NCBI RefSeq assembly: GCF_001547895.1
Contig: NZ_AP014627.1
Span: 2,235,501-2,299,500 of the forward strand
Direction: 5' to 3'
Source: Pseudomonas sp. Os17
Lineage (GTDB): Bacteria; Pseudomonadota; Gammaproteobacteria; Pseudomonadales; Pseudomonadaceae
DNA length: 64,000 bases
A program made the translations under genes and the position numbers. Of the stretch, positions 1-9,869 are shown piece by piece. The notes beneath the pieces are model-generated. The model ran no database searches, was not told the DNA's origin, and worked only from the letters and a program-made list of their open reading frames with translations. Position 1 is the first letter of the stretch, and the number at the start of each line of letters is the position of its first letter.

Positions 1-210
1 CCGTTTTTGTTGGTGCCGTTTTTTGGGCTGTTCGAATCGGAGCGCTTTGCTCGGGCGTGGCGTTGCTCTCTTTGTCCGGTGTTGAGCGAGGAGGGCGATG
101 AAATGGCGGTCGATGCGCTCAATCTTCAACTAAACCGTGGCGGTGCATGGCGTCTGCCCCCGGCGGCCTTATAATGAGCGCCTTTGCGCATATCAGCAGG
201 CTGTAAGTTC
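1..210. other. upstream region of truA, no gene supported
   Basis: No start-to-stop gene can be supported here. One forward frame stays open from base 1 to a TAA at 172-174, so the end of an upstream gene cannot be excluded, but the translation resembles nothing I recognise. In other Pseudomonas genomes fimV lies upstream of truA; its C-terminal sequence is not recognisable here. Confidence 0.4.
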
Positions 211-1065
211 TTGGCAAATATAGATAACCCGGCAGCCGAAATGGCAGCCGAAGGCTTTTCCCGCATTGCTCTGGGTGTTGAATACAAGGGGTCGCGCTAT
301 CGCGGTTGGCAGCGTCAGGCCACGGGGGTGCCCAGCGTCCAGGAAACTCTGGAGAAAGCCTTATCCAGAGTCGCGGACTCTCCCGTGCTGGTGTCCTGTG
401 CGGGGCGCACTGATGCCGGTGTACATGCCTGCGGTCAGGTGGTGCATTTCGACACCCAGGCCGTGCGTTCGATGAAGGCATGGGTCATGGGGGCCAATAT
501 CAACCTGCCCCATGACATCAGCGTCAGTTGGGCTCAGGAAATGCCCGCGCATTTCCATGCGCGGTTCAAGGCCATAGCCCGGCGTTATCGCTATGTGATC
601 TACAACGATCAGATCCGTCCGGCTCATCTCAATGAAGAGGTCACCTGGAATCATCGCCCCCTGGATACCGAGCGCATGGCCCAGGCCGCACAGTTTCTGT
701 TAGGCACCCATGATTTCAGTGCCTTTCGGGCGGGGCAGTGCCAGGCCAAGTCGCCGATCAAGGAGATTCATCACCTGCGGGTGACCCGGCACGGCAAGAT
801 GATCGTCCTGGACATTCGTGCCAGTGCCTTCCTGCATCACATGGTGCGCAATATTGCCGGGGTCTTGATGACCATTGGTGCCGGCGAGCGCCCGGTGGAG
901 TGGGCGCGGGAAGTACTGGAGAGTCGGGTTCGCCGCGCGGGCGGGGTCACCGCCCATCCTTTTGGCCTGTACCTGGTTCAGGTCGAGTACAAGGACGAGT
1001 TTGCGCTGCCAGAGCGCTACATCGGGCCACATTTCCTTACCGGTTGGCCTGAACTTGACGGCTGA
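211..1065 (+). CDS. truA: tRNA pseudouridine(38-40) synthase TruA
   Basis: TruA converts uridines 38-40 in the tRNA anticodon arm to pseudouridine in the cytoplasm. The catalytic motif GRTDAGVHA is present, with its Asp near residue 68, and the family motifs SAFLHHMVRNIAG and HPFGLYL lie toward the C-terminus. The length (284 aa) is usual for the family. The start is uncertain: TTG at 184, TTG at 211 and ATG at 241 are all in frame and none has a strong ribosome binding site. TTG 211 is preferred because it gives MANIDNPAAE before the conserved core. It is first in the forward run truA-trpF-accD-folC seen in Pseudomonas. Confidence 0.95.
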   Translation: MANIDNPAAEMAAEGFSRIALGVEYKGSRYRGWQRQATGVPSVQETLEKALSRVADSPVLVSCAGRTDAGVHACGQVVHFDTQAVRSMKAWVMGANINLPHDISVSWAQEMPAHFHARFKAIARRYRYVIYNDQIRPAHLNEEVTWNHRPLDTERMAQAAQFLLGTHDFSAFRAGQCQAKSPIKEIHHLRVTRHGKMIVLDIRASAFLHHMVRNIAGVLMTIGAGERPVEWAREVLESRVRRAGGVTAHPFGLYLVQVEYKDEFALPERYIGPHFLTGWPELDG

Positions 1066-1128
1066 CGCCCGGAAAAGCATTTGCTACCATCCGGAACTTT
1101 CCGAATTTGCCCCCGAGGTTCACACGAC

Positions 1129-1761
1129 ATGTCAGCTGTTCGCAGCAAGATTTGCGGGATTACCCGCATAGAAGACGCGTTGGCGGCCGTGGAGGCGGGG
1201 GCTGACGCCATTGGTCTGGTGTTCTATGCCAAAAGTCCGCGGGCGGTGTCGGTGCAACAGGCGCGCGCGATCATTGCCGCCTTGCCGCCGTTCGTGACCA
1301 CGGTCGGGCTGTTCGTCAATGCCAGTCGTTGCGAGCTGGGGGAGATCCTCGATGCCGTACCGCTGGATCTGCTGCAGTTTCACGGCGATGAGTCGGCGTC
1401 CGATTGCGCCGGCTATCACCGTCCCTATATCAAGGCGCTGCGGGTCAAGGCCGGAGATGATATTGCCGCGGCCTGCCTGGCGTATCCGCAGGCCAGCGGA
1501 ATTCTGCTGGATACCTATGTCGAGGGCGTGCCGGGGGGAACTGGCGAGGCTTTTGACTGGTCACTGGTTCCTCGGGAAGTGAGCAAGCCGATCATCCTGG
1601 CCGGCGGCCTCAGTGCGGAGAACGTTGCCCAGGCCATTGCCCAGGTTCGTCCTTATGCGGTGGATGTCAGCGGCGGAGTCGAGCAGGGCAAGGGCATCAA
1701 GGATCCGGCCAAGATCCGGGCATTTATGCAGGCCGTGCGTCGCAGCAGTGAGTCGATGTGA
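1129..1761 (+). CDS. trpF: phosphoribosylanthranilate isomerase
   Basis: TrpF catalyses the Amadori rearrangement of N-(5-phosphoribosyl)anthranilate to the carboxyphenylaminodeoxyribulose phosphate in tryptophan synthesis. The 210-residue protein is a single TIM barrel. It starts with KICGITR, which carries the catalytic Cys, and continues with [20 protein letters not shown], the LLDTY strand with the catalytic Asp, and a phosphate-binding [10 protein letters not shown] segment. ATG 1129 is preceded by GAGGTT. It lies 63 bases after truA and is monocistronic in the tryptophan sense: trpA/B are not nearby, as is usual for Pseudomonas. Confidence 0.97.
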   Translation: MSAVRSKICGITRIEDALAAVEAGADAIGLVFYAKSPRAVSVQQARAIIAALPPFVTTVGLFVNASRCELGEILDAVPLDLLQFHGDESASDCAGYHRPYIKALRVKAGDDIAAACLAYPQASGILLDTYVEGVPGGTGEAFDWSLVPREVSKPIILAGGLSAENVAQAIAQVRPYAVDVSGGVEQGKGIKDPAKIRAFMQAVRRSSESM

Positions 1762-2020
1762 CGGCTGGCAGTCTGCCGCCGTCCATAACACCACTGTACA
1801 AAACAGGCAGGCGTCGCCTTCAGGCGAGGCCGGAATCGAGTGGCAACCGCTCTATTGCGGGTTGTCGGGATGGCTGAGGAACGTTTCGTTGCAGGCAGGT
1901 CGAGCCCGGTGCTGACCGCGGTAGCGAAGTGAACATCGCCGCACACATGAATTTAGCTCAAGGGCATACGCGGGGTTGCGAACCAGAGCGTTCGGGCCGC
2001 CGGTACTGGAGAAAGAAAGC

Positions 2021-2941
2021 ATGAGCAACTGGTTAGTAGACAAACTGATCCCTTCGATCATGCGTTCCGAGGTGAAGAAAAGCTCGGTGCCTGAAGGTCT
2101 GTGGCACAAGTGCCCGTCCTGCGAGGCGGTGCTTTATCGTCCGGAGCTGGAAAAGACCCTGGATGTTTGCCCCAAGTGCAATCACCACATGCGTATCGGC
2201 GCGCGGGCGCGCATCGACATCTTCCTGGATGCCGAGGGGCGTGCCGAGCTGGGCGCCGATCTGGAGCCAGTGGATCGCCTGAAGTTTCGTGACGGCAAGA
2301 AGTACAAGGACCGCCTGACCGCGGCACAGAAGCAGACTGGCGAGAAGGACGCGCTGATTTCCATGAGCGGCACCCTGCTGGGCATGCCGGTGGTGGTCTC
2401 GGCCTTTGAGTTCTCCTTCATGGGCGGCTCCATGGGGGCGATCGTCGGCGAGCGTTTCGTTCGTGCGGCCAACTACGCCCTGGAAAACCGTTGCCCGATG
2501 ATCTGCTTCTCCGCCTCCGGTGGTGCGCGGATGCAGGAAGCGCTGATTTCCCTGATGCAGATGGCCAAGACGTCCGCGGTGCTGGCGCGCCTGCGCGAAG
2601 AGGGCATTCCCTTCGTCTCCGTGCTGACCGACCCGGTCTACGGCGGGGTATCCGCCAGCCTGGCCATGCTGGGTGACGTGATTGTCGCCGAGCCCAAGGC
2701 CCTGGTGGGCTTTGCCGGTCCGCGGGTCATCGAGCAGACCGTGCGGGAAAAACTGCCCGAGGGCTTCCAGCGCAGTGAGTTCCTCCTGGAGCATGGGGCG
2801 ATCGACATGATCATTTCCCGTCAGGAGTTGCGTCCGCGTCTGGGCAACCTGCTGGCTCAACTGATGGGGCTGCCGACGCCCGAGTTTGTCGCGGCACCCG
2901 TTGAACCTATTGTGGTTCCGCCGGCTCCAGCAAACCTATGA
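2021..2941 (+). CDS. accD: acetyl-CoA carboxylase carboxyltransferase subunit beta
   Basis: AccD is the beta subunit of the carboxyltransferase half of acetyl-CoA carboxylase; with AccA it moves the carboxyl group from biotin to acetyl-CoA, giving malonyl-CoA for fatty acid synthesis. The N-terminus has the four-Cys zinc ribbon (CPSC, then CPKC 15 residues later), followed by the crotonase-like carboxyltransferase core with SGGARMQE and [10 protein letters not shown]. The length is 306 aa. ATG 2021 follows a GAGAAAGAAAG purine-rich site. Its stop overlaps the folC start (ATGA), indicating translational coupling. Confidence 0.97.
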   Translation: MSNWLVDKLIPSIMRSEVKKSSVPEGLWHKCPSCEAVLYRPELEKTLDVCPKCNHHMRIGARARIDIFLDAEGRAELGADLEPVDRLKFRDGKKYKDRLTAAQKQTGEKDALISMSGTLLGMPVVVSAFEFSFMGGSMGAIVGERFVRAANYALENRCPMICFSASGGARMQEALISLMQMAKTSAVLARLREEGIPFVSVLTDPVYGGVSASLAMLGDVIVAEPKALVGFAGPRVIEQTVREKLPEGFQRSEFLLEHGAIDMIISRQELRPRLGNLLAQLMGLPTPEFVAAPVEPIVVPPAPANL

Positions 2942-4245
2942 CCCAGCGCACCCTGGGCGATTGGCTCGCCTACCTTGAGCAGTTGCACCCTTCAGCCATC
3001 GACATGGGGCTGGAGCGCTCGCAACAGGTAGTGGCCCGGATGGGGCTGGGCAAGCCGGCGCCTCGGGTGATCACGGTCACCGGAACCAACGGCAAGGGTT
3101 CTACCTGTGCCTTTGTCGCCTCCCTGCTGCGAGCCCAGGGCTTGCAGGTAGGGGTCTACAGCTCACCGCACCTGCTGCGTTACAACGAGCGGGTGCAGAT
3201 CAATGGTCTTGAGGCTTCCGATCAGCAGCTGTGTGAAGCCTTTGCGGCGGTAGAGGCGGGACGCGGTGACACTTCCCTGACCTATTTCGAAATGGGCACG
3301 CTGGCGGCGTTCTGGCTGTTCCAGCGGGCGGCGCTGGATGCGGTGGTGCTGGAGGTTGGTCTGGGCGGGCGCCTGGATGCGGTCAATCTGGTGGATGCCG
3401 ACCTGGCGCTGGTGACCAGCATTGGTGTCGATCATATCGAGTACCTGGGGGACTCCCGGGAGTCGGTGGCCTTTGAGAAGGCCGGGATCTTTCGTGCCGG
3501 TGCACCCGCGTTGTGTGGCGACCTGAATCCGCCACAACCGCTGCTGGATAAGGCGCGGGAGCTGGGGTGTCCGTTTTTCCTTCGGGGGCGGGATTTCGAT
3601 CTGGCGCTGACCGAAGAGCATTGGCAGTGGCGCGGTCTGGATGCCCAGGGTCATCAGGTCGAGCTGCGGGATCTGCCGCTGCTCGATCTGCCCATGGAGA
3701 ACGCGGCACTGGCCTTGCAGGCTTACCTGCTTACCGGGTTGCCCTGGCAGCCTGAGCAGATTGGCGCGGCTCTGCAGCAGACCCGGGTGACCGGTCGTCT
3801 GGATCGTCGGCAGATCGAATGGCAGGGCAAGCGCCTGAACCTGCTGCTGGATGTGGGGCACAACCCCCACGCCGCGCAGTATCTGGCCGAGCGCCTGGCA
3901 CGTCGACCGCTGAACGGTCGGCGCCTGGCGGTATTTGGCCTGCTGGCGGACAAGGATCTGCCGGGGGTGGTGGGGTGTCTGCAGTCTTCGGTCCAGAGCT
4001 GGGCGGTGGCACCGCTGGATTCGCCCAGGGCGCGCCCGGCGCAGGATCTGCAGGTCGCGCTGGAGAGCCTTGGCGCTTCGGTAGCGTCCTACGCCAGTGT
4101 TGCAGCGGCATTGGAAGCGCAATGCGCGCAAGCGACCGCGGATGATGAAATTCTGCTGTTCGGATCTTTTTATTGTGTCGCCGAGGCGCTTGAGTGGCTC
4201 GCCCGGCGCTCCACGGAGGAAGCTGCACATGGCAATGCTGGATAA
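2938..4245 (+). CDS. folC: bifunctional dihydrofolate synthase / folylpolyglutamate synthase
   Basis: FolC joins glutamate to dihydropteroate and extends folate polyglutamates, using ATP. The Mur-ligase-type P-loop TGTNGKGS lies near residue 47, followed by [12 protein letters not shown], the [13 protein letters not shown] segment and a C-terminal DVGHNPHA motif. At 435 aa it has the usual full length with both central and C-terminal domains. It overlaps accD by four bases and the following SPOR gene by 17 bases, so the three genes are likely co-transcribed. Confidence 0.96.
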   Translation: MTQRTLGDWLAYLEQLHPSAIDMGLERSQQVVARMGLGKPAPRVITVTGTNGKGSTCAFVASLLRAQGLQVGVYSSPHLLRYNERVQINGLEASDQQLCEAFAAVEAGRGDTSLTYFEMGTLAAFWLFQRAALDAVVLEVGLGGRLDAVNLVDADLALVTSIGVDHIEYLGDSRESVAFEKAGIFRAGAPALCGDLNPPQPLLDKARELGCPFFLRGRDFDLALTEEHWQWRGLDAQGHQVELRDLPLLDLPMENAALALQAYLLTGLPWQPEQIGAALQQTRVTGRLDRRQIEWQGKRLNLLLDVGHNPHAAQYLAERLARRPLNGRRLAVFGLLADKDLPGVVGCLQSSVQSWAVAPLDSPRARPAQDLQVALESLGASVASYASVAAALEAQCAQATADDEILLFGSFYCVAEALEWLARRSTEEAAHGNAG

Positions 4246-4894
4246 CGTCTACAAGCAGCGAATGGTTGGAGCACTGGTGTTGGTGGCCTTGGCCGTGATC
4301 TTCCTGCCGATGCTGTTTTCGCGCGAGGATGAGCAGCGCCACGTAGCAGTTGAGGCGCCACCTGTGCCGCAGGCCTCGGCCATGCCGCAGGTTCAGGTTG
4401 AGCCGGTGGTGGTTCCCGAGCCCAAGGCCTTGCCTCAGGAGCCGGTGCCTGTCGAGGAGCCGGTGGTGCAGCAGGTTGCGCCTTCCATGCCGATTGCCCC
4501 GAGTGCGCCGGCGGTGGCTCCGGCGCCTGCAGTGGCGAGCAAACCGGTGCCAAAGCCTGCGCCTGCGCCTGCGCCTGCGCCGACCCCGGCGCCAGCCCAG
4601 CCGATTGCCGCCGCCAAGCCTGACACCAGTCAGAGCCGGATCGATGCCAATGGCCTGTCTATCAGCTGGTCGGTGCAGCTGGCCAGCCTGTCGAGCCGGG
4701 AAGGTGCGGAAAACCTGCAGAAAACCCTGCGCAGTCAAGGCTATAACGCATATATCCGTTCCGCCGAAGGCAAGAACCGGGTATTCGTCGGGCCGCTGAT
4801 CGAGCGGGCCGAGGCTGATCGTCTGCGTGACCTGTTGGGTCGTCAGCACAACCTCAAGGGGTTTGTGGTGCGCTTCCAGCCGGAGCGTGGCTGA
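4229..4894 (+). CDS. SPOR domain protein, DedD-like
   Basis: This is an inner-membrane protein of 221 aa. One transmembrane segment (about residues 12-30, GALVLVALAVIFLPMLF) follows a short basic cytoplasmic tail. A Pro/Ala/Val-rich linker runs to about residue 135, and a C-terminal SPOR domain (about 145-220) carries SWSVQLASLSS and NRVFVGPLIER. SPOR domains bind denuded septal peptidoglycan, so a cell-division role like that of E. coli DedD is expected. ATG 4229 has a GGAGGA site eight bases upstream and lies inside the end of folC. The low-complexity linker explains the long antisense frames here. Confidence 0.88.
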   Translation: MAMLDNVYKQRMVGALVLVALAVIFLPMLFSREDEQRHVAVEAPPVPQASAMPQVQVEPVVVPEPKALPQEPVPVEEPVVQQVAPSMPIAPSAPAVAPAPAVASKPVPKPAPAPAPAPTPAPAQPIAAAKPDTSQSRIDANGLSISWSVQLASLSSREGAENLQKTLRSQGYNAYIRSAEGKNRVFVGPLIERAEADRLRDLLGRQHNLKGFVVRFQPERG

Positions 4895-4992
4895 GGCTAT
4901 CTGGCTGATTTCAAAAGCACAGTGAATCGCAGCTTACCGACAGCCAAGCGCTCTGTTAAAATGCGCCGCCTTATCCGTCTGTAGGCTGCACT

Positions 4993-5550
4993 GTGCCATT
5001 TACCTGGGTTGACTGGGCGATCGTTGCAATAATCGCCATCTCCGCTTTGATCAGCTTGAGCCGCGGTTTCGTCAAAGAAGCCTTGTCGTTGCTTACCTGG
5101 ATCATCGCAGGAGTCGTTGCCTGGATGTTTGGTGGCTCACTGTCCGAGTACCTCGGCGGTTATATCGAAACTCCCTCGGCTCGCGTGATCGCGGGCTGCG
5201 CAATCATGTTTGTCGCCACCTTGCTGGTGGGGGCAATGGTCAACTATCTCATCGGCGAATTGATTCGCGTCACCGGCCTCTCCGGGACCGATCGATTCCT
5301 CGGCATGGCCTTCGGCGCGGCGCGTGGCGCGCTGCTGGTGGTCGTGGCAGTCGGGCTCTTGAGCCTGGGGCCGGTACAGCAGGATTCCTGGTGGCAGCAG
5401 TCGCGGCTGGTGCCACAATTTCTATTGGTTGCAGACTGGTCCAAGAACCTCATCCTGGGGTGGAGCAGTCAGTGGCTGGCCAGCGGTATCAGCGTACCCG
5501 CTGAAATACCGTTCAAGGAGCACCTCTTACCGGCCAAAACGCCTCAGTAA
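4993..5550 (+). CDS. cvpA: CvpA family membrane protein
   Basis: CvpA is a small inner-membrane protein named from colicin V production in E. coli; its molecular role is unsettled. The 185-residue protein has about four hydrophobic segments (residues 5-25, 28-48, 62-85 and 105-125) and the typical start WVDWAIVAIIAISALISLSRG. GTG at 4993 is the start. It sits directly before purF, an arrangement conserved in enteric bacteria and Pseudomonas. Confidence 0.92.
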   Translation: MPFTWVDWAIVAIIAISALISLSRGFVKEALSLLTWIIAGVVAWMFGGSLSEYLGGYIETPSARVIAGCAIMFVATLLVGAMVNYLIGELIRVTGLSGTDRFLGMAFGAARGALLVVVAVGLLSLGPVQQDSWWQQSRLVPQFLLVADWSKNLILGWSSQWLASGISVPAEIPFKEHLLPAKTPQ

Positions 5551-5591
5551 GATGGGTTCAGTTCAGTTTCATTAAGTAGGGGTTGCGTCGC

Positions 5592-7097
5592 ATGTGTGGC
5601 ATCGTCGGTATCGTCGGTAAGTCGAACGTCAATCAGGCGCTGTATGACGCGCTAACCGTCCTCCAGCACCGCGGCCAGGACGCTGCCGGTATCGTGACCA
5701 GCCATGATGGCCGGTTATTCCTGCGCAAGGACAATGGCCTGGTGCGTGATGTGTTCCAGCAAAGGCACATGCAGCGCCTGGTGGGTCACATGGGTATCGG
5801 TCATGTGCGTTATCCAACCGCGGGCAGCTCGACCTCGGCCGAGGCCCAGCCGTTCTACGTCAACTCGCCTTATGGCATCACCCTGGCGCACAACGGCAAC
5901 CTGACCAATGTTGAACAATTGGCCAAGGAGATCTACGAGTCCGACCTGCGCCACGTCAACACCAACTCCGACTCCGAAGTGTTGCTCAACGTGTTCGCTC
6001 ACGAGCTGGCCCAGCGCGGCAAGCTGCAACCGACCGAGGAAGACGTGTTTGCTGCGGTGACTGACGTGCACAACCGTTGCGTCGGTGGTTACGCGGTGGT
6101 GGCCATGATCACCGGTTACGGCATCGTCGGTTTCCGTGATCCCCACGGCATCCGCCCGATCGTTTTCGGCCAGCGTCATACCGACGAGGGCGTGGAATAC
6201 ATGATCGCCTCGGAAAGCGTTTCCCTGGATGTATTGGGCTTTACCCTGATTCGCGACCTGGCTCCGGGCGAAGCGGTCTACATCACTGAAGAAGGCAAGC
6301 TCTACACCCGCCAGTGCGCGACCAATCCGCAGCTCACTCCATGCATCTTCGAACACGTCTACCTGGCCCGTCCCGACTCGATCATCGACGGTGTCTCGGT
6401 GTACAAGGCGCGGCTGCGCATGGGCGAGAAGCTGGCCGAGAAGATCCTGCGCGAGCGTCCGCAGCACGATATCGACGTGGTGATTCCGATTCCCGACACC
6501 AGCCGTACCGCCGCGCTGGAGCTGGCCAACCACCTGGGGGTCAAGTTCCGCGAAGGTTTCGTCAAGAACCGCTACATCGGCCGTACCTTCATCATGCCGG
6601 GCCAGGCAGCGCGGAAAAAATCCGTGCGCCAGAAGCTCAATGCCATTGAGCTGGAGTTCCGCGGCAAGAACGTGATGCTGGTGGACGACTCCATCGTTCG
6701 CGGGACCACCTGCAAGCAGATCATCCAGATGGCCCGTGAAGCCGGCGCGAAGAACGTCTACTTCTGCTCGGCGGCTCCGGCAGTTCGTTACCCGAACGTC
6801 TACGGCATCGACATGCCTAGCGCCCACGAGTTGATTGCTCACAATCGCTCGACCCAGGACGTGGCTGACCTGATCGGCGCTGACTGGCTGATCTATCAGG
6901 ACCTGCCGGACCTGATCGAGGCGGTCGGTGGCGGCAAGATCAAGATCGAGAACTTCGACTGCGCGGTGTTCGACGGCAAGTACGTCACCGGCGACGTCGA
7001 CGAGGCCTATCTGAACAAGATCGAGAACGCTCGCAACGATGCGTCCAAGGCCAAGACCCAGGCGGTCAGCGCCATCATCGATCTGTACAACAACTGA
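5592..7097 (+). CDS. purF: amidophosphoribosyltransferase
   Basis: PurF makes 5-phosphoribosylamine from PRPP and glutamine, the first committed step of purine synthesis. The N-terminal nucleophile domain starts MCGIVGIVG, with Cys2 exposed after Met removal. The C-terminal phosphoribosyltransferase domain shows the PRPP motif [13 protein letters not shown]. The length is 501 aa. An upstream in-frame TTG at 5583 would add three residues and block exposure of the catalytic Cys, so ATG 5592 is the true start. Purine control by PurR cannot be judged from this stretch. Confidence 0.97.
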   Translation: MCGIVGIVGKSNVNQALYDALTVLQHRGQDAAGIVTSHDGRLFLRKDNGLVRDVFQQRHMQRLVGHMGIGHVRYPTAGSSTSAEAQPFYVNSPYGITLAHNGNLTNVEQLAKEIYESDLRHVNTNSDSEVLLNVFAHELAQRGKLQPTEEDVFAAVTDVHNRCVGGYAVVAMITGYGIVGFRDPHGIRPIVFGQRHTDEGVEYMIASESVSLDVLGFTLIRDLAPGEAVYITEEGKLYTRQCATNPQLTPCIFEHVYLARPDSIIDGVSVYKARLRMGEKLAEKILRERPQHDIDVVIPIPDTSRTAALELANHLGVKFREGFVKNRYIGRTFIMPGQAARKKSVRQKLNAIELEFRGKNVMLVDDSIVRGTTCKQIIQMAREAGAKNVYFCSAAPAVRYPNVYGIDMPSAHELIAHNRSTQDVADLIGADWLIYQDLPDLIEAVGGGKIKIENFDCAVFDGKYVTGDVDEAYLNKIENARNDASKAKTQAVSAIIDLYNN

Positions 7098-7133
7098 TCC
7101 AGAGCATTTAAGAAGACATTAGGAGTAGGCGGC

Positions 7134-8345
7134 ATGAGTCAGGATTGGGATGCCGGTCGGCTGGACAGCGACCTTGAAGGCGTAGCGTTCGATACCCTGG
7201 CGGTGCGCGCCGGCCAGCACCGTTCGCCGGAAGGCGAGCACGGTGATCCGATGTTCTTCACGTCCAGCTATGTGTTCCGTACAGCCGCCGACGCGGCTGC
7301 ACGGTTCGCCGGCGAAGTGCCGGGCAACGTCTATTCGCGTTACACCAACCCTACGGTGCGCTCGTTCGAAGAGCGCATCGCGGCGCTGGAAGGCGCTGAA
7401 CAGGCGGTCGCCACGGCCACCGGCATGGCGGCCATTCTCTCGGTGGTCATGAGTCTGTGCAGTGCCGGCGATCACGTACTGGTATCGCGCAGCGTGTTCG
7501 GCTCGACCATCAGCTTGTTCGAGAAGTACTTCAAGCGTTTTGGTGTTGAAGTCGATTACGTGCCCCTGGCGGACCTGTCCGGGTGGGATGCGGCGGTCAA
7601 GAGCAACACCAAGCTGCTGTTTGTCGAATCCCCCTCCAATCCGCTGGCCGAGCTGGTGGATATCGCCGCCTTGGCTGAACTGGCGCATGCCAAGGGTGCG
7701 ATGCTGGTGGTCGACAACTGCTTCTGCACCCCGGCCCTGCAGCAACCCTTGAAGCTGGGCGCGGACGTGGTGGTGCATTCGGCCACCAAGTTCATCGACG
7801 GCCAGGGTCGTTGCATGGGGGGCGTGGTCGCTGGACGCAGCCAGCAGATGAAAGAAGTGGTGGGCTTTCTGCGCACTGCGGGGCCGACCCTGAGTCCGTT
7901 CAATGCCTGGATCTTCCTTAAGGGCCTGGAAACCCTGAGTCTGCGGATGCGTGCCCACTGTGCCAATGCTCTGGCCCTGGCGCAGTGGCTTGAGCAGCAG
8001 GACGGTGTCGAGAAGGTGCACTACGCCGGTCTTGCCAGCCACCCGCAACACGAACTGGCCAAGCGTCAGCAGCGTGGTTTCGGTGCGGTGGTGAGCTTCG
8101 AGGTCAAGGGTGGCAAAGAGGGCGCCTGGCGCTTTATCGATGCCACTCGGCTGATTTCGATCACCGCCAACCTGGGTGACAGCAAAACCACCATCACCCA
8201 TCCGAGCACCACATCCCACGGCCGCCTGGCGCCGCAGGAACGTGAGGCGGCCGGTATTCGCGACAGTCTGATCCGTATTGCGGTCGGCCTGGAGGACGTG
8301 GCTGATCTGCAGGCCGACCTGGCTCGTGGGTTGGCAGCCTTGTGA
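7134..8345 (+). CDS. metZ: O-succinylhomoserine sulfhydrylase
   Basis: MetZ makes homocysteine from O-succinylhomoserine and sulfide, the direct sulfhydrylation route to methionine used by Pseudomonas. It is a Cys/Met-metabolism PLP enzyme of fold type I: YSRYTNPT near residue 65, VDNCFCTP near 200, and [11 protein letters not shown] with the PLP lysine near residue 219. The length (403 aa) is normal. ATG 7134 follows AGGAG. Its stop overlaps the start of the SDR gene, and metZ follows purF closely as in P. aeruginosa. Confidence 0.95.
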   Translation: MSQDWDAGRLDSDLEGVAFDTLAVRAGQHRSPEGEHGDPMFFTSSYVFRTAADAAARFAGEVPGNVYSRYTNPTVRSFEERIAALEGAEQAVATATGMAAILSVVMSLCSAGDHVLVSRSVFGSTISLFEKYFKRFGVEVDYVPLADLSGWDAAVKSNTKLLFVESPSNPLAELVDIAALAELAHAKGAMLVVDNCFCTPALQQPLKLGADVVVHSATKFIDGQGRCMGGVVAGRSQQMKEVVGFLRTAGPTLSPFNAWIFLKGLETLSLRMRAHCANALALAQWLEQQDGVEKVHYAGLASHPQHELAKRQQRGFGAVVSFEVKGGKEGAWRFIDATRLISITANLGDSKTTITHPSTTSHGRLAPQEREAAGIRDSLIRIAVGLEDVADLQADLARGLAAL

Positions 8346-9118
8346 TCGAGTTGTCCACGCCTCAGGGTGGCGGCAACGGACGTGTTGCGCTGGTGACTGG
8401 TGCGGCACGGGGCATTGGCCTGGGCATCGCTGCCTGGCTGATCAGCGAAGGCTGGCAGGTGGTGCTGACCGATGTGGATCGGGAGCGCGGCTCCAAGGTG
8501 TCCAGGGTGATGGGCGAGAATGCCTGGTTCATCACCATGGATGTAGCGGATGAGGAGCAGGTGGCGCAGGGCGTGGCCGAGGTGCTGGGGCAGTTCGGGC
8601 GCCTGGACGCTCTGGTGTGCAACGCCGCGGTGGCTGATCCGCACAACATCACTTTGGAAAGCCTGGATCTGGCTTACTGGAATCGGGTGCTGGCGGTGAA
8701 TCTCGGTGGTCCCATGCTGCTGGCCAAGCATTGCGCGCCGTATCTGCGCGCCCATGGCGGTTCCATCGTCAATCTGGCGTCGACCCGGGCTCGGCAATCG
8801 GAGCCCGATAGCGAAGCCTATGCGGCCAGCAAGGGCGGTCTGTTGGCCCTGACCCATGCCCTGGCCATCAGTCTGGGGCCGGAGATCCGGGTCAATGCCG
8901 TGAGCCCTGGCTGGATCGACGCGCGTGATCCCGCGGTGCGGCGTGCCGAGCCCTTATCCGATGCCGATCACGCCCAGCATCCTGCGGGCAGGGTAGGGAC
9001 GGTGGAGGATGTGGCGTCCATGGTGGCCTGGCTGCTGTCGCGTAATTCGGGTTTTGTCACCGGCCAGGAGTTTGTGGTGGACGGTGGCATGACCAAGAAA
9101 ATGATTTATCAGGCCTAG
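8342..9118 (+). CDS. SDR family oxidoreductase
   Basis: This is a short-chain dehydrogenase/reductase of 258 aa with the NAD(P) motif TGAARGIG near residue 20, NAA at the end of beta-4, and the Ser...YxxxK catalytic pair (NLAS, then YAASK). The C-terminus [17 protein letters not shown] is typical of classical SDRs. The substrate cannot be told from sequence. GTG 8342 overlaps the metZ stop codon, so it is translationally coupled to metZ; the same pair occurs in other Pseudomonas. Confidence 0.9.
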   Translation: MIELSTPQGGGNGRVALVTGAARGIGLGIAAWLISEGWQVVLTDVDRERGSKVSRVMGENAWFITMDVADEEQVAQGVAEVLGQFGRLDALVCNAAVADPHNITLESLDLAYWNRVLAVNLGGPMLLAKHCAPYLRAHGGSIVNLASTRARQSEPDSEAYAASKGGLLALTHALAISLGPEIRVNAVSPGWIDARDPAVRRAEPLSDADHAQHPAGRVGTVEDVASMVAWLLSRNSGFVTGQEFVVDGGMTKKMIYQA

Positions 9119-9134
9119 GGCTGCGCCAGGCTTT

Positions 9135-9178
9135 AAGCGGCAAGTGGGTAGTGCGGTTGCGTGCCAGCCGCTTTTTTC
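9135..9178 (+). terminator. Rho-independent terminator after the SDR gene
   Basis: AAGCGGC (9135-9141) pairs with GCCGCTT (9167-9173), and a run of six T follows. It closes the purF-metZ-SDR transcript before the tRNA promoter. Confidence 0.6.
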
Positions 9179-9234
9179 TTGCAGCTGACAGTTGGGCGCT
9201 TCCGCTGTTTTTTAAAAAAACTTCAAGCCTGCTA

Positions 9235-9263
9235 TTGACTTAGCTTCGTTACCTGCGTAAATT
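9235..9263 (+). promoter_or_regulatory. sigma70 promoter of the tRNA-Val/Asp operon
   Basis: TTGACT at 9235-9240 and TAAATT at 9258-9263 are separated by 17 bases. A GC-rich discriminator (GCGGCC) follows, as expected for stable-RNA promoters under stringent control. Confidence 0.7.
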
Positions 9264-9284
9264 TCGCGGCCTCAGCGAAGCAAA

Positions 9285-9360
9285 GGGTGATTAGCTCAGC
9301 CGGGAGAGCATCTGCCTTACAAGCAGAGGGTCGGCGGTTCGATCCCGTCATCACCCACCA
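9285..9360 (+). tRNA. tRNA-Val (anticodon TAC)
   Basis: This is a 76-base cloverleaf with encoded CCA. The acceptor stem GGGTGAT pairs with ATCACCC, the anticodon loop is CTTACAA with TAC at 9318-9320, and the T-loop is GGTTCGATCC. It is the first gene of a Val-Asp-Asp tRNA transcription unit. Confidence 0.96.
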
Positions 9361-9418
9361 TTCCTGAGTGTCTTTCGCAAGAAAGACGGAAGCTTCCACG
9401 GAAGCCTCCAACCGACGC

Positions 9419-9495
9419 GCAGCGGTAGTTCAGTCGGTTAGAATACCGGCCTGTCACGCCGGGGGTCGCGGGTTCGAGTCCCGTCCGCTGCGCCA
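9419..9495 (+). tRNA. tRNA-Asp (anticodon GTC), copy 1
   Basis: This is a 77-base cloverleaf. The acceptor stem GCAGCGG pairs with CCGCTGC, the anticodon stem CCGGC pairs with GCCGG, the loop is CTGTCAC with GTC at 9453-9455, and CCA is encoded. It is identical in sequence to the copy at 9597-9673. Confidence 0.97.
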
Positions 9496-9596
9496 TATTT
9501 TCCAAGCCAGGCTCGCCTGGTTTGAGATCGAAAAGCCTCGAAGCTCTTCTTTCAGACGATTTAAACGATTCACATGGACGCAAGTCCAAGCGATAC

Positions 9597-9673
9597 GCAG
9601 CGGTAGTTCAGTCGGTTAGAATACCGGCCTGTCACGCCGGGGGTCGCGGGTTCGAGTCCCGTCCGCTGCGCCA
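9597..9673 (+). tRNA. tRNA-Asp (anticodon GTC), copy 2
   Basis: It is an exact 77-base duplicate of the tRNA at 9419-9495, separated by a 101-base spacer. The two copies form a perfect direct repeat within one transcript. Confidence 0.97.
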
Positions 9674-9749
9674 TATCAGCCTCAAGGACCACTGAACGCC
9701 TTGAAGCAACGAAGCAGGCTACAGACTTGATTCGCATCGATAGCAAAGG

Positions 9750-9779
9750 CCCTGGTCGAAAGACCGGGGTTTTTTGTTT
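9750..9779 (+). terminator. Rho-independent terminator of the tRNA operon
   Basis: CCCTGGTC (9750-9757), GAAA tetraloop, GACCGGGG (9762-9769), then a T-rich run. It closes the Val-Asp-Asp tRNA transcript. Confidence 0.85.
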
Positions 9780-9814
9780 TCGGAATTTGCCTTTTTGCAA
9801 TACCTGTTGTTTGA

Positions 9815-9847
9815 GCATAAAAAACCGCCTGTTCGGCGGTTTTTTTG
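9815..9847. terminator. bidirectional terminator
   Basis: ACCGCC (9824-9829) pairs with GGCGGT (9835-9840) around a five-base loop. It is flanked by A-runs on the left and T-runs on the right, so it can stop both the tRNA transcript and the convergent oxidase gene. Confidence 0.85.
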
Positions 9848-9869
9848 TGGCTGCGAAAAACTCGGGCTA